A stretch of DNA of 52,430 nucleotides from Clavulina sp. PMI_390 (taxonomy: Eukaryota > Basidiomycota > Agaricomycetes > Cantharellales > Hydnaceae): NCBI GenBank assembly GCA_015039315.1, contig WIDE01000001.1:173094-225523 (forward strand), in the 5' to 3' direction. Shown here in pieces: positions 26,901 through 39,349 of the stretch; positions within the stretch are counted from its first letter, which is position 1; each line of letters opens with the position of its first letter. Made by a program: the position numbers and the translations under genes. Below the pieces are notes generated by a model. That model ran no database searches and was not told where the DNA came from. It was given only the letters and a program-made list of their open reading frames with translations.

Positions 26901-29900
26901 CCCGAACAGGGACGTAGTTCCCCTCACTAAGGAACGTCAGTCAAGTGTACTTGCGGACAAAATTCAGGGAAGACATACCGAGAATAGGCGATGAAGTTGC
27001 GCCAGTCGGAGGGCAAAATAGAAGCTTGTTGCAGCATTGAGTACCACTACGACAGTGACTTCAGTCTATCAGGTATTGATAAAGCCAGAGAGATAGGTTA
27101 CCTCTATAACCGCAATCGAGATCGCGTTATGAGGTGAGGGGTTCAGCCGATCAAGATCCTTATACCGTTCAACCTCGGTGACTGCGAGGTCGAGCACCTC
27201 GCGATCCTCGTCATCTAGATCAGGAGCCCAGGCTGTCCGTGTTAGCTCAGACAGCTCTGGCACTTTCCCAGGAAGAAGGGTACGACCCAAAGCAGCAATG
27301 AGAGTGCAAACATAAAGCGCATCCGAGTACTACAAGTTTGCGTCGTGAGCATAATACTATAGGTATCATCTGGAGTCAATGACCAACCTGATTCTGGATA
27401 TTATCGTTGTAATGAAGCTGATCGATCAAGAAACGGCGAACGAACGGTCCAGTCTTGCCTTCAGGGTCTCGATACTCAGATATGGCAATGATAAGACTCT
27501 ACAGGGCAACCTGTCAGACAAGGAATGTGCTACCAGGGAAGAGTAACCCACCTTGCGCACAAAGTACTCGGAAAAATCAGAAAAGTCGTTTGGACGAGGC
27601 ACAAGCTTCGATCGAAAGGGATCAGAGGCAGTGGATGGTCTATAGCAGTAACGCGTGAACAGTTTGCATAGATGAATGAGACCAATATCCTTCAACCCTG
27701 GCGTAGCGCACTGTTGAACATTGTGAGCAAGATGAATGCAAGATGATTAAAGGCACCTACGGCAATCAGAAGACGAGCTGCTTCAGCCCGAACGCGATAG
27801 AAGTAGTTGTTCACCAGGACAGTCTTCGTCAAGTTGCTCGAGACGACCCCGGTAGGTTGACGCGCAAGTGCATGGAGAGCCTATGTTTTTTGTTGATCCT
27901 TAGCCAATAACCATTGACCAGACGAGGAAAAGAAAGAACCTACCTCAAGCTGGGCAACAACATCGCGGTCACGCTGCAGTTGTGACACCCACATGTAGTC
28001 GGGTTGCTCAAAACTTATCGAAGCAATCCACTCAAAGTCGGCATCCAATCGAATCCACTCGTATGCGGCGCCATTCATGAGAGCTTCGTCTTCTTCTGTC
28101 CAATCAGTGACTTGCCAGTATGCACGGCGAGCCTCGTTCTCCCACTCCTTTAGCTCGAAACCCGAATCGATCATGTCCAGCGCTTCAGCGGCTTCGACGT
28201 CTCCTGCCTCAGCGGCAGCCGCTGCGGCTTTCCGTGCCAAGAAACGCTTCGTGTTTCTGCGAACGCGCTTATACTTGGTGTTGAAAAGGATCTCGTACTT
28301 CTTGGAATCATTACGGATATCAAGCACGTGCTCGTAGGGGGTTCCGTCGGCTTCGTGGATACGTATGGTAAGAGTGCCCTAAAGGAAAGAGAGGTGAGTA
28401 AGTGACCCTAGATGTCAAGGAACAAAGCTAACCTCGAATGTCTGTACAGGTTTCAACAGCCCCATGCGTACTCTGTCGGCCTCGTTGTGTTGATACGCAG
28501 GAGATGCTTGGTTCATGTACAACTCGACAGCCATCTTCTTCTTGTTGAATGTGGCTTGGAAAGTGAACGTAGGACATCCACTACCATAGATCCATTGATC
28601 TGAGAACGATCGAAGATCGACAGCGCTGACCTTGCGGCATGTGCGCAGGAATGAATGTGTAGAGATAGTGTTATTGGTCATCTCACCACTAATTGCTGAT
28701 AGGAAGATTTTCGGGAGGACTCGTGATAGACCAAGTGCCGTGCCAGACTTCGCGAGACGGCGATCGAGAATATAGAGAACGAGGGGCGCTTTGAGATTGA
28801 TGAATGCCAGTAATGGTCCATCGGGTGCATCGGAGTTGAGGACGCATAATGGAGGCATACCCCCTCTGTCCTGCTGCACAACTCGGTCCATGTCCTTGCG
28901 GAGACGGAACCGATACTCGTTGTTGCCGAAGAGCCGGCGAAGGAACAGCGCAGTGATATAGTGACCCAATCCGTTGACCAACCATAGATCAGCCCAATTC
29001 TTGGGAATAATATTGATCCCTACCCATTGGCATGCAAGTGCGTGGCTGAGCGATTGTCTAGCATCAAAGACCTCTTCAATGGCTTCATCTCCATGAAGGA
29101 TATCATTGTGCACAATGGAGAGCGTGGAGGCTTCGAACCGTGGGGTGGCTAACTCGTCTACGAAGACGAGTTTATGAGAAGAGAAAGGGTAGGAACCGTA
29201 TTCGGATGTGAAGAAGTTCATGGCCGTTCGATAGAATGATGTGGTCGCTCGCAAGCGTGCCTCCAAGCCAGGCAGACAGTACACATGCATTGGTGTCTTG
29301 GAAGACACCATGATTCCAGGGCCTTCGGAGTCAGTCGGTTCTGTGCGAGTCTTATCCACCGGAATAGTGACCACTTGGAAGGGACCAACAGCAAAAGCAA
29401 CATGCTGAACTGTGGTTGGCGCACTTTGAGAGTAGACGAAAATGGTTTTTCTCGAGTCATGTGGGTGCGCGACCTTTTCCACGAATTCTCCGGTGCAGAT
29501 GACGACTACTGGGACCTCTTCCTCCTCCTCATCAGAGACTGAGTCAGTCTCCATGTCGTCATCTGCTCGCCCACCAAGCGTCTTGGGGACAACAAACTCG
29601 AAATCCCAAGAATGTCGCTCCCACAGGGTATCCACGCAAGGAACCCAGCAACGTGCAGAATCCGGCGATATAGAATTAGTGAAGGCATGTGGAATACGCT
29701 GAAAAACAGGGATTGGAGCGTAAAAATCACATTGATCACTGCGAAGAGCGGATGTGACTCACATAAGGATAGGCATCTGTAGGAAGAACAAACTCAAGAC
29801 CATTACTCGGACTTCGCATAGAATAGTGGATGAGAACAGAAATAGGAGCGAATTCGGAGGTTGAATTCGATTGACGAGATGGGTTGGAGGTGGAGGGTGT

Positions 29901-30305
29901 GCCTTCTTTAGGTTCGGAAGGCACAGAACGAGGTACCGGCAGAAGGGAAGGAGGGAGGGCAATCGACAGTTCGCCTTCGTCAGCTTCTGAGAACGCAGTG
30001 AACATTTTGCGTTTCATTTCAGCGAAGCCATGGACATCATCAGGCTTTGACGGCCCTAGGTTTGACTGGGGGTCTTGGAGAACGAAATCGGCGGGCTGGC
30101 CAGCCACAGAGACGTTATCTATCGTGCACTGGCGGGAGTGGAGGTGGAGGGTACGGAGGTTCGCGTTGTTGGGGATGACAGTGAGCTCTGTATAGCCCCT
30201 TACGAATCCTGCCAGGTCGATGTTTAGCGCGACCTTTTGGTGCTGAATGGTGAAGCCGCGACGCGCTGCTGACTCGCGCTGCATGTTTGGAGTACGAGCC
30301 GCCAT
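23950..30305 (-). CDS. TAF2: TFIID subunit 2 (TAF2) with three C-terminal bromodomain-like modules
   Basis: Core TFIID subunit that helps bind promoter DNA around the initiator. About 14 exons give roughly 1,850-1,900 residues, much longer than yeast or human TAF2. The N-terminal half is the M1-aminopeptidase-like fold (GFTIQHQKVALNIDLAGF; ARCWVPCVDTLWERHSWDFE; LWLVNGLGHYITALFLRRLF). The zinc-binding HExxH is replaced by HALAC, so it is not a protease, as in other TAF2s. A HEAT-like middle follows. The tail has three bromodomain-like units. The first, about 26.12-25.79 kb, has YFEKIKHPMDLSTMGYKL and AYNPPGT. The second, about 24.87-24.50 kb, has YYDEIKNPMDFQTLSSKL and QFNPPGT. The third, about 24.47-24.10 kb, has YRWFRDPVDLNILPNY and KFNGSQD. 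Each keeps the Asn of the acetyl-lysine pocket. A Pro/Lys-rich linker of about 290 residues separates units one and two. A basic KRSIPNGH end follows. It is divergent from ATP23. Confidence 0.92.
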
Positions 30306-30470
30306 CGTACAGATGGGTGGCGCAAAGTTTGTGTAAAACTTATGCGCGCGTCATATAAAGGCTGTGGTCAAGCACCAAATGGCCCAGAGTGGTGAGCGTC
30401 TGCGGTCACAGCAGTTGGGCGAAACCGCGTTGCACTATGCGGCGTATGCCGGGCTCGGAACCGAGTGCAA
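30306..30470. promoter_or_regulatory. divergent promoter region, TAF2 / ATP23
   Basis: 165 bases between the two start codons, with CATATAAAGG at about 30351 in the plus orientation, a possible TATA box for ATP23. Shared use by both genes is inferred. Confidence 0.45.
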
Positions 30471-31380
30471 ATGGGGGACTCGTCCACCACTGGTTTTGAG
30501 CGATGGCGGAGGTCTCTTGTCGAGTTCACAGGCTTGGGTCTCACTCCTGAGGAAGCCAGTGCTCGTGAGCAGCGAAAGGGGGATCAACACGAGCGCGCTC
30601 AGCGTCAGGCATGTTTGCTGTGGCGGAACGACCTCCTGCGCTCTAGTATGCACATCCCGAGCACTCTCTTGTATGTGAAACTGACAAAAATATTGTTTAA
30701 AATTCAGGCCCTGCAGTAATGTTTATGGCGAAGCATCTTTCCCGACATGGGATTACTGTTGACTCGTCCACACTTACTTGTCATCCGTGTAACAAAGAAC
30801 GCGCAGGTGGCTTTAGCCCAGAACTTCAAGAAATATTATTATGCCAAGATGGATTTATAGACAAGAAGCATATGGAGGATACAGTCGTGCATGAACTCAT
30901 CCATCTCTATGATCATGCCAAGTTCAAAGTGGACTGGACAGACCTGAGGCATGTCGCGTGTAGCGAGGTAAGTCTAGTTTCTCCCTCCTCCAATATCCTG
31001 CTCGCTAGACGTTTTTTGACTTCCCCTCCTTAGATCCGAGCGGCAAATTTGAGCGGCGACTGCAAATGGGACCGCGAGCTCATGAGGAGAGGAATACTAG
31101 GGTTCTCCAATCATCATCGAGTGAGTTGAACCTTTCATCTCATTGGTTAGCATTGGTTAGCATAAATTAAACATTTTCTCTCCCTAGGTTTGCGTCCGAA
31201 GACGAGCAATACTATCTGTCGCCCAACATCCTAATTGCAAAAGCCCAGCCGACGCTGAGCGTGCTGTCAACGAAGTATGGGAGAGCTGCATTCCTGACAC
31301 ACGACCGTTTGATGAAGTGAGTCAAATTATACCCATTCGTGGCCACCGGCCGTGCTAATATGGAACCACAGATATACTAG
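30471..31380 (+). CDS. ATP23: mitochondrial inner-membrane metalloprotease/chaperone ATP23
   Basis: Acts in the mitochondrial intermembrane space, where the family processes the Atp6 precursor and helps assemble the ATP synthase Fo part. Five exons (30471-30645, 30708-30967, 31034-31120, 31188-31316, 31372-31380) give 219 residues. The zinc-protease motif HELIH lies in [20 protein letters not shown], after the conserved [15 protein letters not shown]. Cys residues are frequent, as expected for a twin-Cys import substrate. The C-terminus RPFDEIY is the family end. It is coded across the last splice, with the final exon holding only ATATACTAG. The ATG at 30471 was chosen; the frame opens six bases earlier only with GTG. 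Intron 3 contains a 10-base tandem duplication (CATTGGTTAG twice, from 31141). It is convergent with the decarboxylase gene. Confidence 0.94.
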
Positions 31381-31593
31381 ACCTGCATCTTATTCGTTAT
31401 ACCCTAATACAATGCATCCTCCGTCCCCTCTCTTGAACAACTTATCTCAATTGACTTCAAAGGTCGTAAATGTGTAACATTGTCTTGGGTGTGAATACAG
31501 GTACAAGCACATAATCTTTTCAAATTCGCGCCAATTCCGAACTTTTTTAGGACAGACAATTTCGCGACCCTTTTGTGGTCCGACGGGGACCGA

Positions 31594-34299
31594 TCAGCAG
31601 ACCTGGCAGGGACACGTTAGCACAGGTCGAACCATGGGGCGGGGATCTCTTACGGCATGAGTCTTGTCGTTCTTGCCCTGAAGAGAGTGGTTATCCTTGC
31701 GATGGTGCCTGCGTAACAATGAGTCATTAGCCTCTGAACTCGTTTCTTAGCAATGTCATGAGTTACTCACTTGAGACTGTGCTTCTTCTTCTTCTCATGG
31801 GTCTCGACATGCGCCTCAGCCTTATGATCGAGGACAACCTGGGGTGTGGCATCAAGGGTGTGGATCTACAAAACTCCTTTGTTCAGTACGCTGAGCCCAG
31901 AGAATAAGGGTGAATTTTGAAGACGCACAGCATCTCGGAGGTCACGGAGGAAAGTCTCGCATCGCGCCTTGCTAAAGTCCTCACGGACGACGACTCGCAG
32001 CAACTTCATGGTCTCGGTGTGGGGAGCCTATCCAGGAAGCGTCAAATCAACAATCCTGCCAAGAGAGACACGGTCGGTTGCGTGGCGTACCATGGTATAT
32101 GCAGGCACAATCCAGCCACGCTCACGAAGGGTGCGTGCGATAGCGAACTCTGGGGATACATAGATCAAACGTCCAGCTTGATGTATAGAAATAACACCCC
32201 AGCTTACCATCGTACTTCTCCTGGCCCTTGAACCGCCACGCAACAAGAGGAAGACCCTTGCCGCTCTTCTCACTGAGCAACTCGAAACGGTTTCCGCCAC
32301 CAATCTTAAGGATCTCGTCAGCGAGATAGTCGGCGGTTCTAGTGAGCTGGAAAATAGGCACATCAAAATTTGTCCATCGTGTGTGAAGATATCGGAGGTC
32401 ATACGTTGGTCATGATGGCACGATAGCCGGCCTTGCCAAGACGGAGGAGCTGGTAGTCTGAGGGGGTGCTGTCAGGCTACACAAGCTATGATGTAACTTT
32501 CCATCTCTACTCACACTGGCCAATAACTTGCACGGCGCTCTTGGAGAAGTTCAAGGTGAACGAAACTTGAGGGGAGCCTAAATGCAACAGAGAGGGTTAG
32601 TATTGCTCCCAACAATTAGCTGACTGTCTCACCAAGATAGTTGACGGTAAACAGAATCTCCTCGGGAAGGAAGGATTTGTTGCGCCAAACCGCCCATCTG
32701 TACAATTGTCAGTCAGAAGCCTGGAGAACATCGCCTGGACTTTGCGTACCCTACACCAGCCTAGAGGTTTACGCTGTCAAAGACTTGAACTAACAAAAAG
32801 CCATGATCGAGGAACTCACATAGGTCAAGCCGTATTTGTGGCCACTGGTGTTGATGGAGCATACCAAAGGCAGACGGAAATCCCATTTCTTAGCACTGGT
32901 GGTCAGTGTTGTATGCTTCTCAGTGTTGCTAGAATCAGACTCACCAGTTCAGGGACGACAAATGGCGCGACAAAGCCACCAGAGGCAGCGTCGACGTGAA
33001 TATGGACGTCCCAGCCAGTCTCGGCATTCTTCTTCTCGAGTTCAGTGTTCAGACTCTCGATGTCTTCGTACTGACCAGTGTAAGTCGTTCCTAGGATTGC
33101 GGCGACCATGATAGTGTTCTATGGAATAATTCAGGATTGGGGTTCCGGGCAATGGCTTGGTAAAACAGCATACCTCGTCGACGAGCTCAACTGCCTCCTT
33201 GGGATCAAGGACGTACTGTCCGGGTTTGCAGTACCAGTAACGCTCCTCTACCTCGAGATAGCGGGCAGCCTTCTCCCAACAAACCTGGACGGCGGCGTTC
33301 TATCATGAAGAATATTAGCATGAATTCAACGGGTCTACGTGTGCAGAACCCTGATTTACCATGACGATGTTGGGGTTCTCGGTGCTTTTGCCCTGGGCCT
33401 TGCGCATGTTCCTCCAACGCCTTTTAGCGGCGAGCACGGAGAGAATGATAGCTTCAGAAGAGCCAATGGTGGACACGCCAAGTGCCTCCGCCTCAGGATT
33501 GTCGAGAGGCGCGTTGAAAAGCCGAGCGATCCTGTAGAGATTCATAAACATCGTGTAAGTGATTCGTGGAAGCCTAATGAGGAGACTCACATATTGACGC
33601 AACGCGTTTCGATATCTGCTGAGGCTGGGTACTCTTCCGCGTCTACTCTCTCGTTAATCCCATTCTATTATGTGATACAAGGCATATTCATACCAATGAA
33701 GTTCACGTTGAGGCTGGGGGCGACGACAAGCATCAGCTCTTCTGGTAGTACCCATTTCACGTCAAGAACAACTTACTGTTCCATCATAAGCTGCTCAATT
33801 TCAGGCTCCATGTAGGTGGTCACAAAAGACGCGAGGTTTAGTGCTGGTGCCGCGTCGAGGAGCAGATCATCCTTGATGAACCGTTGGGCGGTGCGAGCAG
33901 GCATTTCGTTTTCGGGCATCTAAAGGCGGGCGGAAAAATACACATCAGCATCGAAGATCAGATATGTATGGCTCAGGCCAGCACAGAAATAATCAGCCCA
34001 ATACCTGTTAGAGCAACACATCGAGACACGCGGTAGGGTATGGTGAGCTCGGCGAACATGCAAACGCTGGCTACTAGACGCGCGATCTACGACGCGATTA
34101 TCGGGAGGACACTCACCTCGAAGCGGGGAACGCCAGTTCCCGCAAGAGACGAGCCATCTGTAAAACGATGCGAGTGTATAGCACGTCATCGATTACGTTC
34201 TCGGAGGTTAACGGGCAACTCACAAACAGTGGTAGAGAAGTCGTTCACGTTAAGCTCCTCATGGCGGTCGGCCGAGGGCACAGTGCTTAGGAAACCCAT
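31594..34299 (-). CDS. glutamate decarboxylase (PLP-dependent)
   Basis: Converts L-glutamate to GABA and CO2, feeding the GABA shunt and linked in fungi to stress tolerance. The gene has many short introns. Recognisable blocks in order are the N-terminal [90 protein letters not shown], with the cofactor-binding Asp; and [12 protein letters not shown], with the Lys that forms the PLP Schiff base. [20 protein letters not shown] follows. A C-terminal tail rich in Lys and His (HEKKKKHSL) ends in THAVC after a final intron at about 31603-31655. The tail is longer and more basic than the catalytic core requires; calmodulin binding, known for some GADs, would be a guess here. The start at 34299 follows a CT-rich leader. 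Some exon boundaries were not individually verified. Confidence 0.9.
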
Positions 34300-36629
34300 T
34301 TTGCGATGTGAAGCTTGTTGTGATTGCGATGAAGGAGGAAGAGGAGGATGAGTGTAAGGAGCAGAGGGGACCGGCAAAGTGCGCTACTATGTACACTCAG
34401 ATGACACTCAGTGTAATAATACCACACGTTGTTACAGATGCTTAGTAGATCTATTTTGGATTGGTTCCAGCTTGTACTATAATTATCTCTGACGATCGAG
34501 GCCCTATGACAGGTCCCGATCGCGTGGCTGTGTTGAGGCCCACCAGCGTTTTGAAGATCTCTACCTCCCCACCTAACGGAACAACACCCGGGCCATAATA
34601 CGACGCGTATCAAATCTGCTGATAACCGCCTTTCGCCCGAATAAAGCCATACCAAGTGCTTCATGTACTGTCCGAGACCTCGATCGAGTATTCGTGTTCC
34701 TCGCTCCTCGCTTTGATTGCTCCCGCGCCTTCGCCCAATGTATATGGAAGATGTAAGATTCTGACTACTGGCGAGGTCCCTTCCGTAATCTTGTACTTCC
34801 CCGCATAAGTACACTAGCCGGAACTATTACATTATCTATCTGTTTGATGCATCTCATCACTGTGCCTCGTCCTAGTATCAAGCCATAACCCTTCTTTACT
34901 CTCTTGGGTGCATTTAGTTGAAACGGAATTTATCCATTCGGATGCTCCACGATTTAGCCTCATTCTCGTTAGATGGTTGCTCTTTCCAGTTGGAGCGTTC
35001 AGGCACATGCTTTGTCTCCGCAGTGGCTGAGTCTGCTCCCTGACGTATCTATTCCGTCCCAAAGAAGCAACAGCTTGCCCCTTGGAGCTTACTCTGACTC
35101 ACCGGTCAGTTTGAGCGGCAGCATTGTCAATGCCAGCCAAACTTATCCAAGATGGCTATTCTGGACATACATATCGGACTGACGTGCTCTGCTGAGGCTC
35201 AACCATATACCCGACCATATCAGAATTCCAATATACCTATTGTCGTCATTTTGTTACCGCCAAGGTGAAGTCGCCCGCTTCTCAATCTTTCTCAGATGCA
35301 GATGCTAATATTGGTTACACCAGTGTCGGGTACATCAAATGCAGGGTGTTGGATACCAGGTGCGTGATTGATAAGAATATCAAAGCTGTAAGCCAGCTTC
35401 TCGTAACCGGCTAATCAAAGGTTTGTGCGCGAAAGTTCCGTCCACACACTCGGAAGGAGCCGGGACTTCCGGAATCCAGATTCAGTCGGAGGGAAAGCGT
35501 TTGAGAGAGTTGCTGCGACAGGCCCAAAAAGGTGCAAGGTCAAGCTTGAGTTGAATAGCCCGCGCGATGACGTCGTGATTGTCCATTGTGTATGCTGTAT
35601 ATGGCGAGTGATTAGATGAGAAATTCGCTCGTTGGTATTTCGCTGAACACCGTGGCACTATATAAGGTGACTTTTTCGGACTTCCGGAGTGTAATTGCCA
35701 GCGCGAGAAGTCCCCATTTGAATGGATTTGTAAAAGCTGCGTCCCTAGACAGACGAAAAAATAAAAGAATAACCACGCCCGAACCGTCATGGGGTGTGGG
35801 GAGATCAGGACGGCCACCAAGTGGGAGCTGGGGGCTGGCAACAGGAGAGCAGAAAGCCTGAGGGAATACGGCTGGTTCACATCAGTGTAGAAACGCGAAG
35901 GGAAGAAGCGATTTTGATTGTGCCTGGATCGCATAAGTATAGAACAAAGTTGTGGGGCGATCTAATCAAGTGCTTCTTTTGGTGTTATAATGTTGAAGGT
36001 AAGAGTGGCCAAATGGTGAACCGGACCCACCAAAGGAGCAGCACTATTGCCAATGGTATCAAAGGAACTTTACAGAAAAAAACAAGGTCGTTACATGTGA
36101 AAAGGGCAGCCCCACTCATCGCCAAGTATTGAGGACGGGTGGTGCCCGCTTACTCACGGGTGGATGTGTGGAGTATTGTTAGGCACAGACCGGTACTGTG
36201 GACTGAATGGTTAATCGATTTCGTGGCTGTGCCGCTCTAAGCGCCCGATCCTGGCGCCAGGATCGCGTTGGATTGAATGTGCACTGCAGGGGGCATTGTT
36301 GCGCACAATGGGCGGCGAACTGTAATCTTACTATGGAAAATGGGTAATTTTCCTATTGGGAGAGTCGTCGCGGGTGTCCAGAGAGATTTCTGCGATTTCT
36401 CCGAATTGTTTAGGACGCCTTGACGTCCTGAGAGGTCGTCCGCGGCCATTCTGACGGTGTGCTCGGAATTTTGGCGATGAGAACAGAGCCAGGTGGGGCA
36501 CAAGGAGTGATATAAATCCAGGGGGGAGGCCCTCTGCACCCGCCCACCATCTCGCGCAGTCGACCTTAGCCTTGCCCTCGCTGTCCGTCACACACACTCA
36601 GCCAACCAAGTCAACGATCCCATATTACA
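34300..36629. other. 2.3-kb stretch without a recognisable gene
   Basis: Contains the decarboxylase promoter on the left and the promoter of the 36630 gene on the right. TATATAAGG near 35660 resembles a TATA box, but no convincing coding frame follows it. GATATAAATCC near 36508 lies about 120 bases before the 36630 ATG and is a better TATA candidate. A perfect 20-base palindrome is at 36246-36265. No tRNA or transposon was seen. Confidence 0.4.
36246..36265. repeat. perfect 20-base palindrome upstream of the 36630 gene
   Basis: CGATCCTGGCGCCAGGATCG reads identically on both strands. It lies about 365 bases upstream of the start codon of the Ser/Gln-rich protein gene, in otherwise featureless DNA. 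It could be a binding site for a dimeric regulator or simply chance; no function is known to me. Confidence 0.6.
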
Positions 36630-38077
36630 ATGCCACGATCAGAGTATGCTACCAGACGCAACTCTAGCCCAGGTTCAAACACCTCTGGCTCAAGCTCGAG
36701 CGGAAGCTCCCCGGAGTCGTCCGCCGACTCATCCTCCCGCGGCGTAGGCTCGTCGTCGTCCGAGATTTCACCTCCCTCGTCCGCATCGAGCACCCCGCCC
36801 AACCATGGCGAGGCCAAAATTGTGTCCGTTCAACGAGGTGCGTCACCAGCAAATCTAAGATCGGTACCATAAGAGAAGCTTAGCGCCGGATCATCTTGAC
36901 CAGCTCCACAGCAGCAGGAGGACTCGTCGACGGACTCGAACCAGGACCAACTCCGGCCACATCAGCAGCAGCAGCACGCGGCACCCCACTCGCCGAGTCG
37001 CCAACATCACAGACTCATAAACCCATCGTCGCCGACAGCCGGTGCTGCTGGGGCGCCGGTACCTCTGTATTACTCTGTCAATGTCAACTCGGCGCGCGAT
37101 GTCGCTGCGATTCAAGCCCAAGTCGAGGCGGCATTCCCGCCGCAGCAACAACGCCCCGAAAGGAGCACAAACATCAAGCACCCGCATTCGACGCAGGCTG
37201 GGCAATCACTTAGGGCGCACTTAGCCGCCAGCTCGACCGCTCGAGACTACTATGCGTCCGAAGAGGATCTCGGCGCCGCCTCAACACGCCCCAGGGCCTC
37301 AGGGTCAGGAACCTCAAAACTAGCCTCAGCATCAGTGCCAGAGCGCACTCTTAACGAGGCAGAGCAGAACGAGCTTGCTTGGATGAACGAGCTTATGGCA
37401 AAAGGTCGCCAAGAGGGCCCACTTAGTGGCGAGGTGAGTCTGCACAACATCGCCCTGCGTTCGGGTCTCGTTCGAGTAAAAAGGGAGGAGAAACTGGGGG
37501 TGGAGTCAGACTTGACAGGCCACGCAAACAGTTCCTCTCCGAAAATACCGTTTTAATCGTTTGATTTACTCACTGCGCTCTTACTAACGTCTGCCTCTGC
37601 GTCCTATTTGTGCATACGGCGACTCTTTCCACTGTCGTCTGGGTCTGCCTTTCCACGCAGAGTCTCATAGACGCCGTCATCGTAAACAACTATCAGTGGC
37701 GTCTTGCAAACCGGTCCCCACCTGGGTTCTCCGCTTCCTCCTCTCAACGCCCTCAGCCTGTCCCCATTACGGGTACGGCTGGCTCGTCATCATCCTCGGG
37801 ATCGTCAGGATCAACGTCATCAACATTCACATTGCCAACACCCACACCTTCAAATCCGTATTCAAACCCTCCTTCCTCCCCTCGCCGGCACGCTCACCCT
37901 CAACAGCAACAAATTCACTCACCGCGCCCATCGATACCTATTGCCACGAAGCAGTTGCCGTACCAGAACCTCGCTGCGTATCAGGGAGCCATGCTGTCAG
38001 CCGGTATGCCAGTGCGAGTGGACCCAGGTGATCCTCGCGTGCCCAAGGCCCCTGGTACATCGCCTGGCGCCCCCTGA
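36630..38077 (+). CDS. unrecognised low-complexity protein, Ser/Gln/Pro-rich, 384 residues
   Basis: Three exons (36630-36837, 36904-37433, 37661-38077) join in frame with good GT-AG sites. The first 70 residues are Ser-rich and the next region is Gln/His-rich (DQLRPHQQQQHAAPH). A less repetitive core spans about residues 190-265, including ARDYYASEEDLGAAS, then NEAEQNELAWMNELMAKG and, after the last splice, LIDAVIVNNYQWRLANR. This is the only part that looks folded. The tail is Ser/Pro/Gln-rich with SNPYSNPPSSPRRHAHPQQQ. No signal peptide, membrane span or known domain was recognised. The core could be a short interaction motif of a nuclear or cytoplasmic regulator. I have no function to offer. 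A longer overlapping frame at 37704-38615 lies in another phase, lacks protein character and is ignored. Confidence 0.7.
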
Positions 38078-39349
38078 TCGCATGCATATTCTCCACTGCT
38101 TCGTCCATTATCCTATATCTCCGTCTTCATCTTCGTCGCATCGCATACGTCACTGTCAGCCAGCATTACACGGCTCTTTGGGCCGACCAGAATCCATTGC
38201 AATCCCCCCTCTCATGGTCCTCTTTCCATCGCGTTTGTGTATCAAGTACCTGCGTTGTGCTAGTAAACTGAGCATCAGCTCTCCTTCTCTTCTCTTCTAT
38301 GATCCGTTATCTCTTCTTTTCGATCATCAACATCCAGCTTCGCATTGTGCATGGCTTCGTCAGGCTCAAGCAGCGATGTATTCTTCTTCTTTTGTGGTCC
38401 CTTTCTTGGCAGGACAAAAACGAGGAGATCCGATGCTGATACATGGGGCTGGGGTGGTTTCGTTTTTGTCGTTTTTTCTATGCTTTCCTTTTCTTTCATT
38501 TTGGTTTCCTTTTCCACTTCCCTCGGTCTCGGTCCTGGCCACTTTTTCCGACCCTTGTAGCAGAGGAGCCATTAATGTATTGATAGACCCCGCAAACGAG
38601 CTGAGAGGAAAGTGAGGCCTTGGCTTCACAATCTCTGCGCGGTGTGCGCGTGAAACCTATTTGCCTCCACTTGATACACATTGCAGGTTGGGCGCCTCGA
38701 TATGGCGGCGACAAGTTTACTCCTGCCCCGATGCCGACCGCCACGAGTGCACCATTGGCCCATCATTACCTCCTGACTTTTTTTTGAGCCTGATTGCGAT
38801 TGCGCTGGAAAAAAGGCCGCCGCCGACAATGCTTCCTCATTTGCTCCCGCTTTATTCGCTCAAATTTTCACATTCACGATTGACACTAATTGCTGACGAA
38901 GCCGACCCTTAAAACAAGGAGTTCCAGATGTGAAATTGGAATCATGTGGACCATTGAGGGCCATTGAGATGGGGCTATTTGTGGGCCAGCGGAAATATCA
39001 CATCAGCCCCAGGAACACAACGGAAGATGGTCCGAGCGTGAGACCCAGTCACGTTGACTTGCTCCTTCAAAGCAGAGACTTCTCCCAGTTCCGACCATCG
39101 CAGCAGTCGCTCATTCTTGGCTCTTTTACGTCTTCATCGACACTAACATCCAAGTATGTCACCATCTTCGATGTGCCACTGTCTGGGGCATATGCACTGA
39201 ATACCTGGACCCTGAACTGAATTTTCCCGTATTTGTTGCTGATTTCCCCTCCGGTTCTCGTTCGATCTTGCTCTCTCACCCCCACACGGTCCTCCTCCCT
39301 CGCAGCCCTCTTTTTTTCTCCTCCGTTCTCCTTCCCCCCTACGACAGCC
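38078..39349. other. 1.3-kb intergenic region
   Basis: T-rich sequence at about 38380-38540 probably belongs to the 3' UTR of the upstream gene. The last 110 bases before 39350 are pyrimidine-rich and probably hold the core promoter and leader of the GPI-protein gene. No gene was recognised between. Confidence 0.4.

Noticed and set aside
31141..31163. Tandem CATTGGTTAG duplication in an ATP23 intron
   Set aside because: Two 10-base copies inside an intron; simple replication slippage explains it.
37704..38615. 303-codon plus-strand frame overlapping the Ser/Gln-rich gene
   Set aside because: Lies in another phase over the spliced gene and its 3' UTR. His/Arg/Pro-rich composition is typical of an out-of-phase reading of Ser/Gln codons, and it resembles no family.
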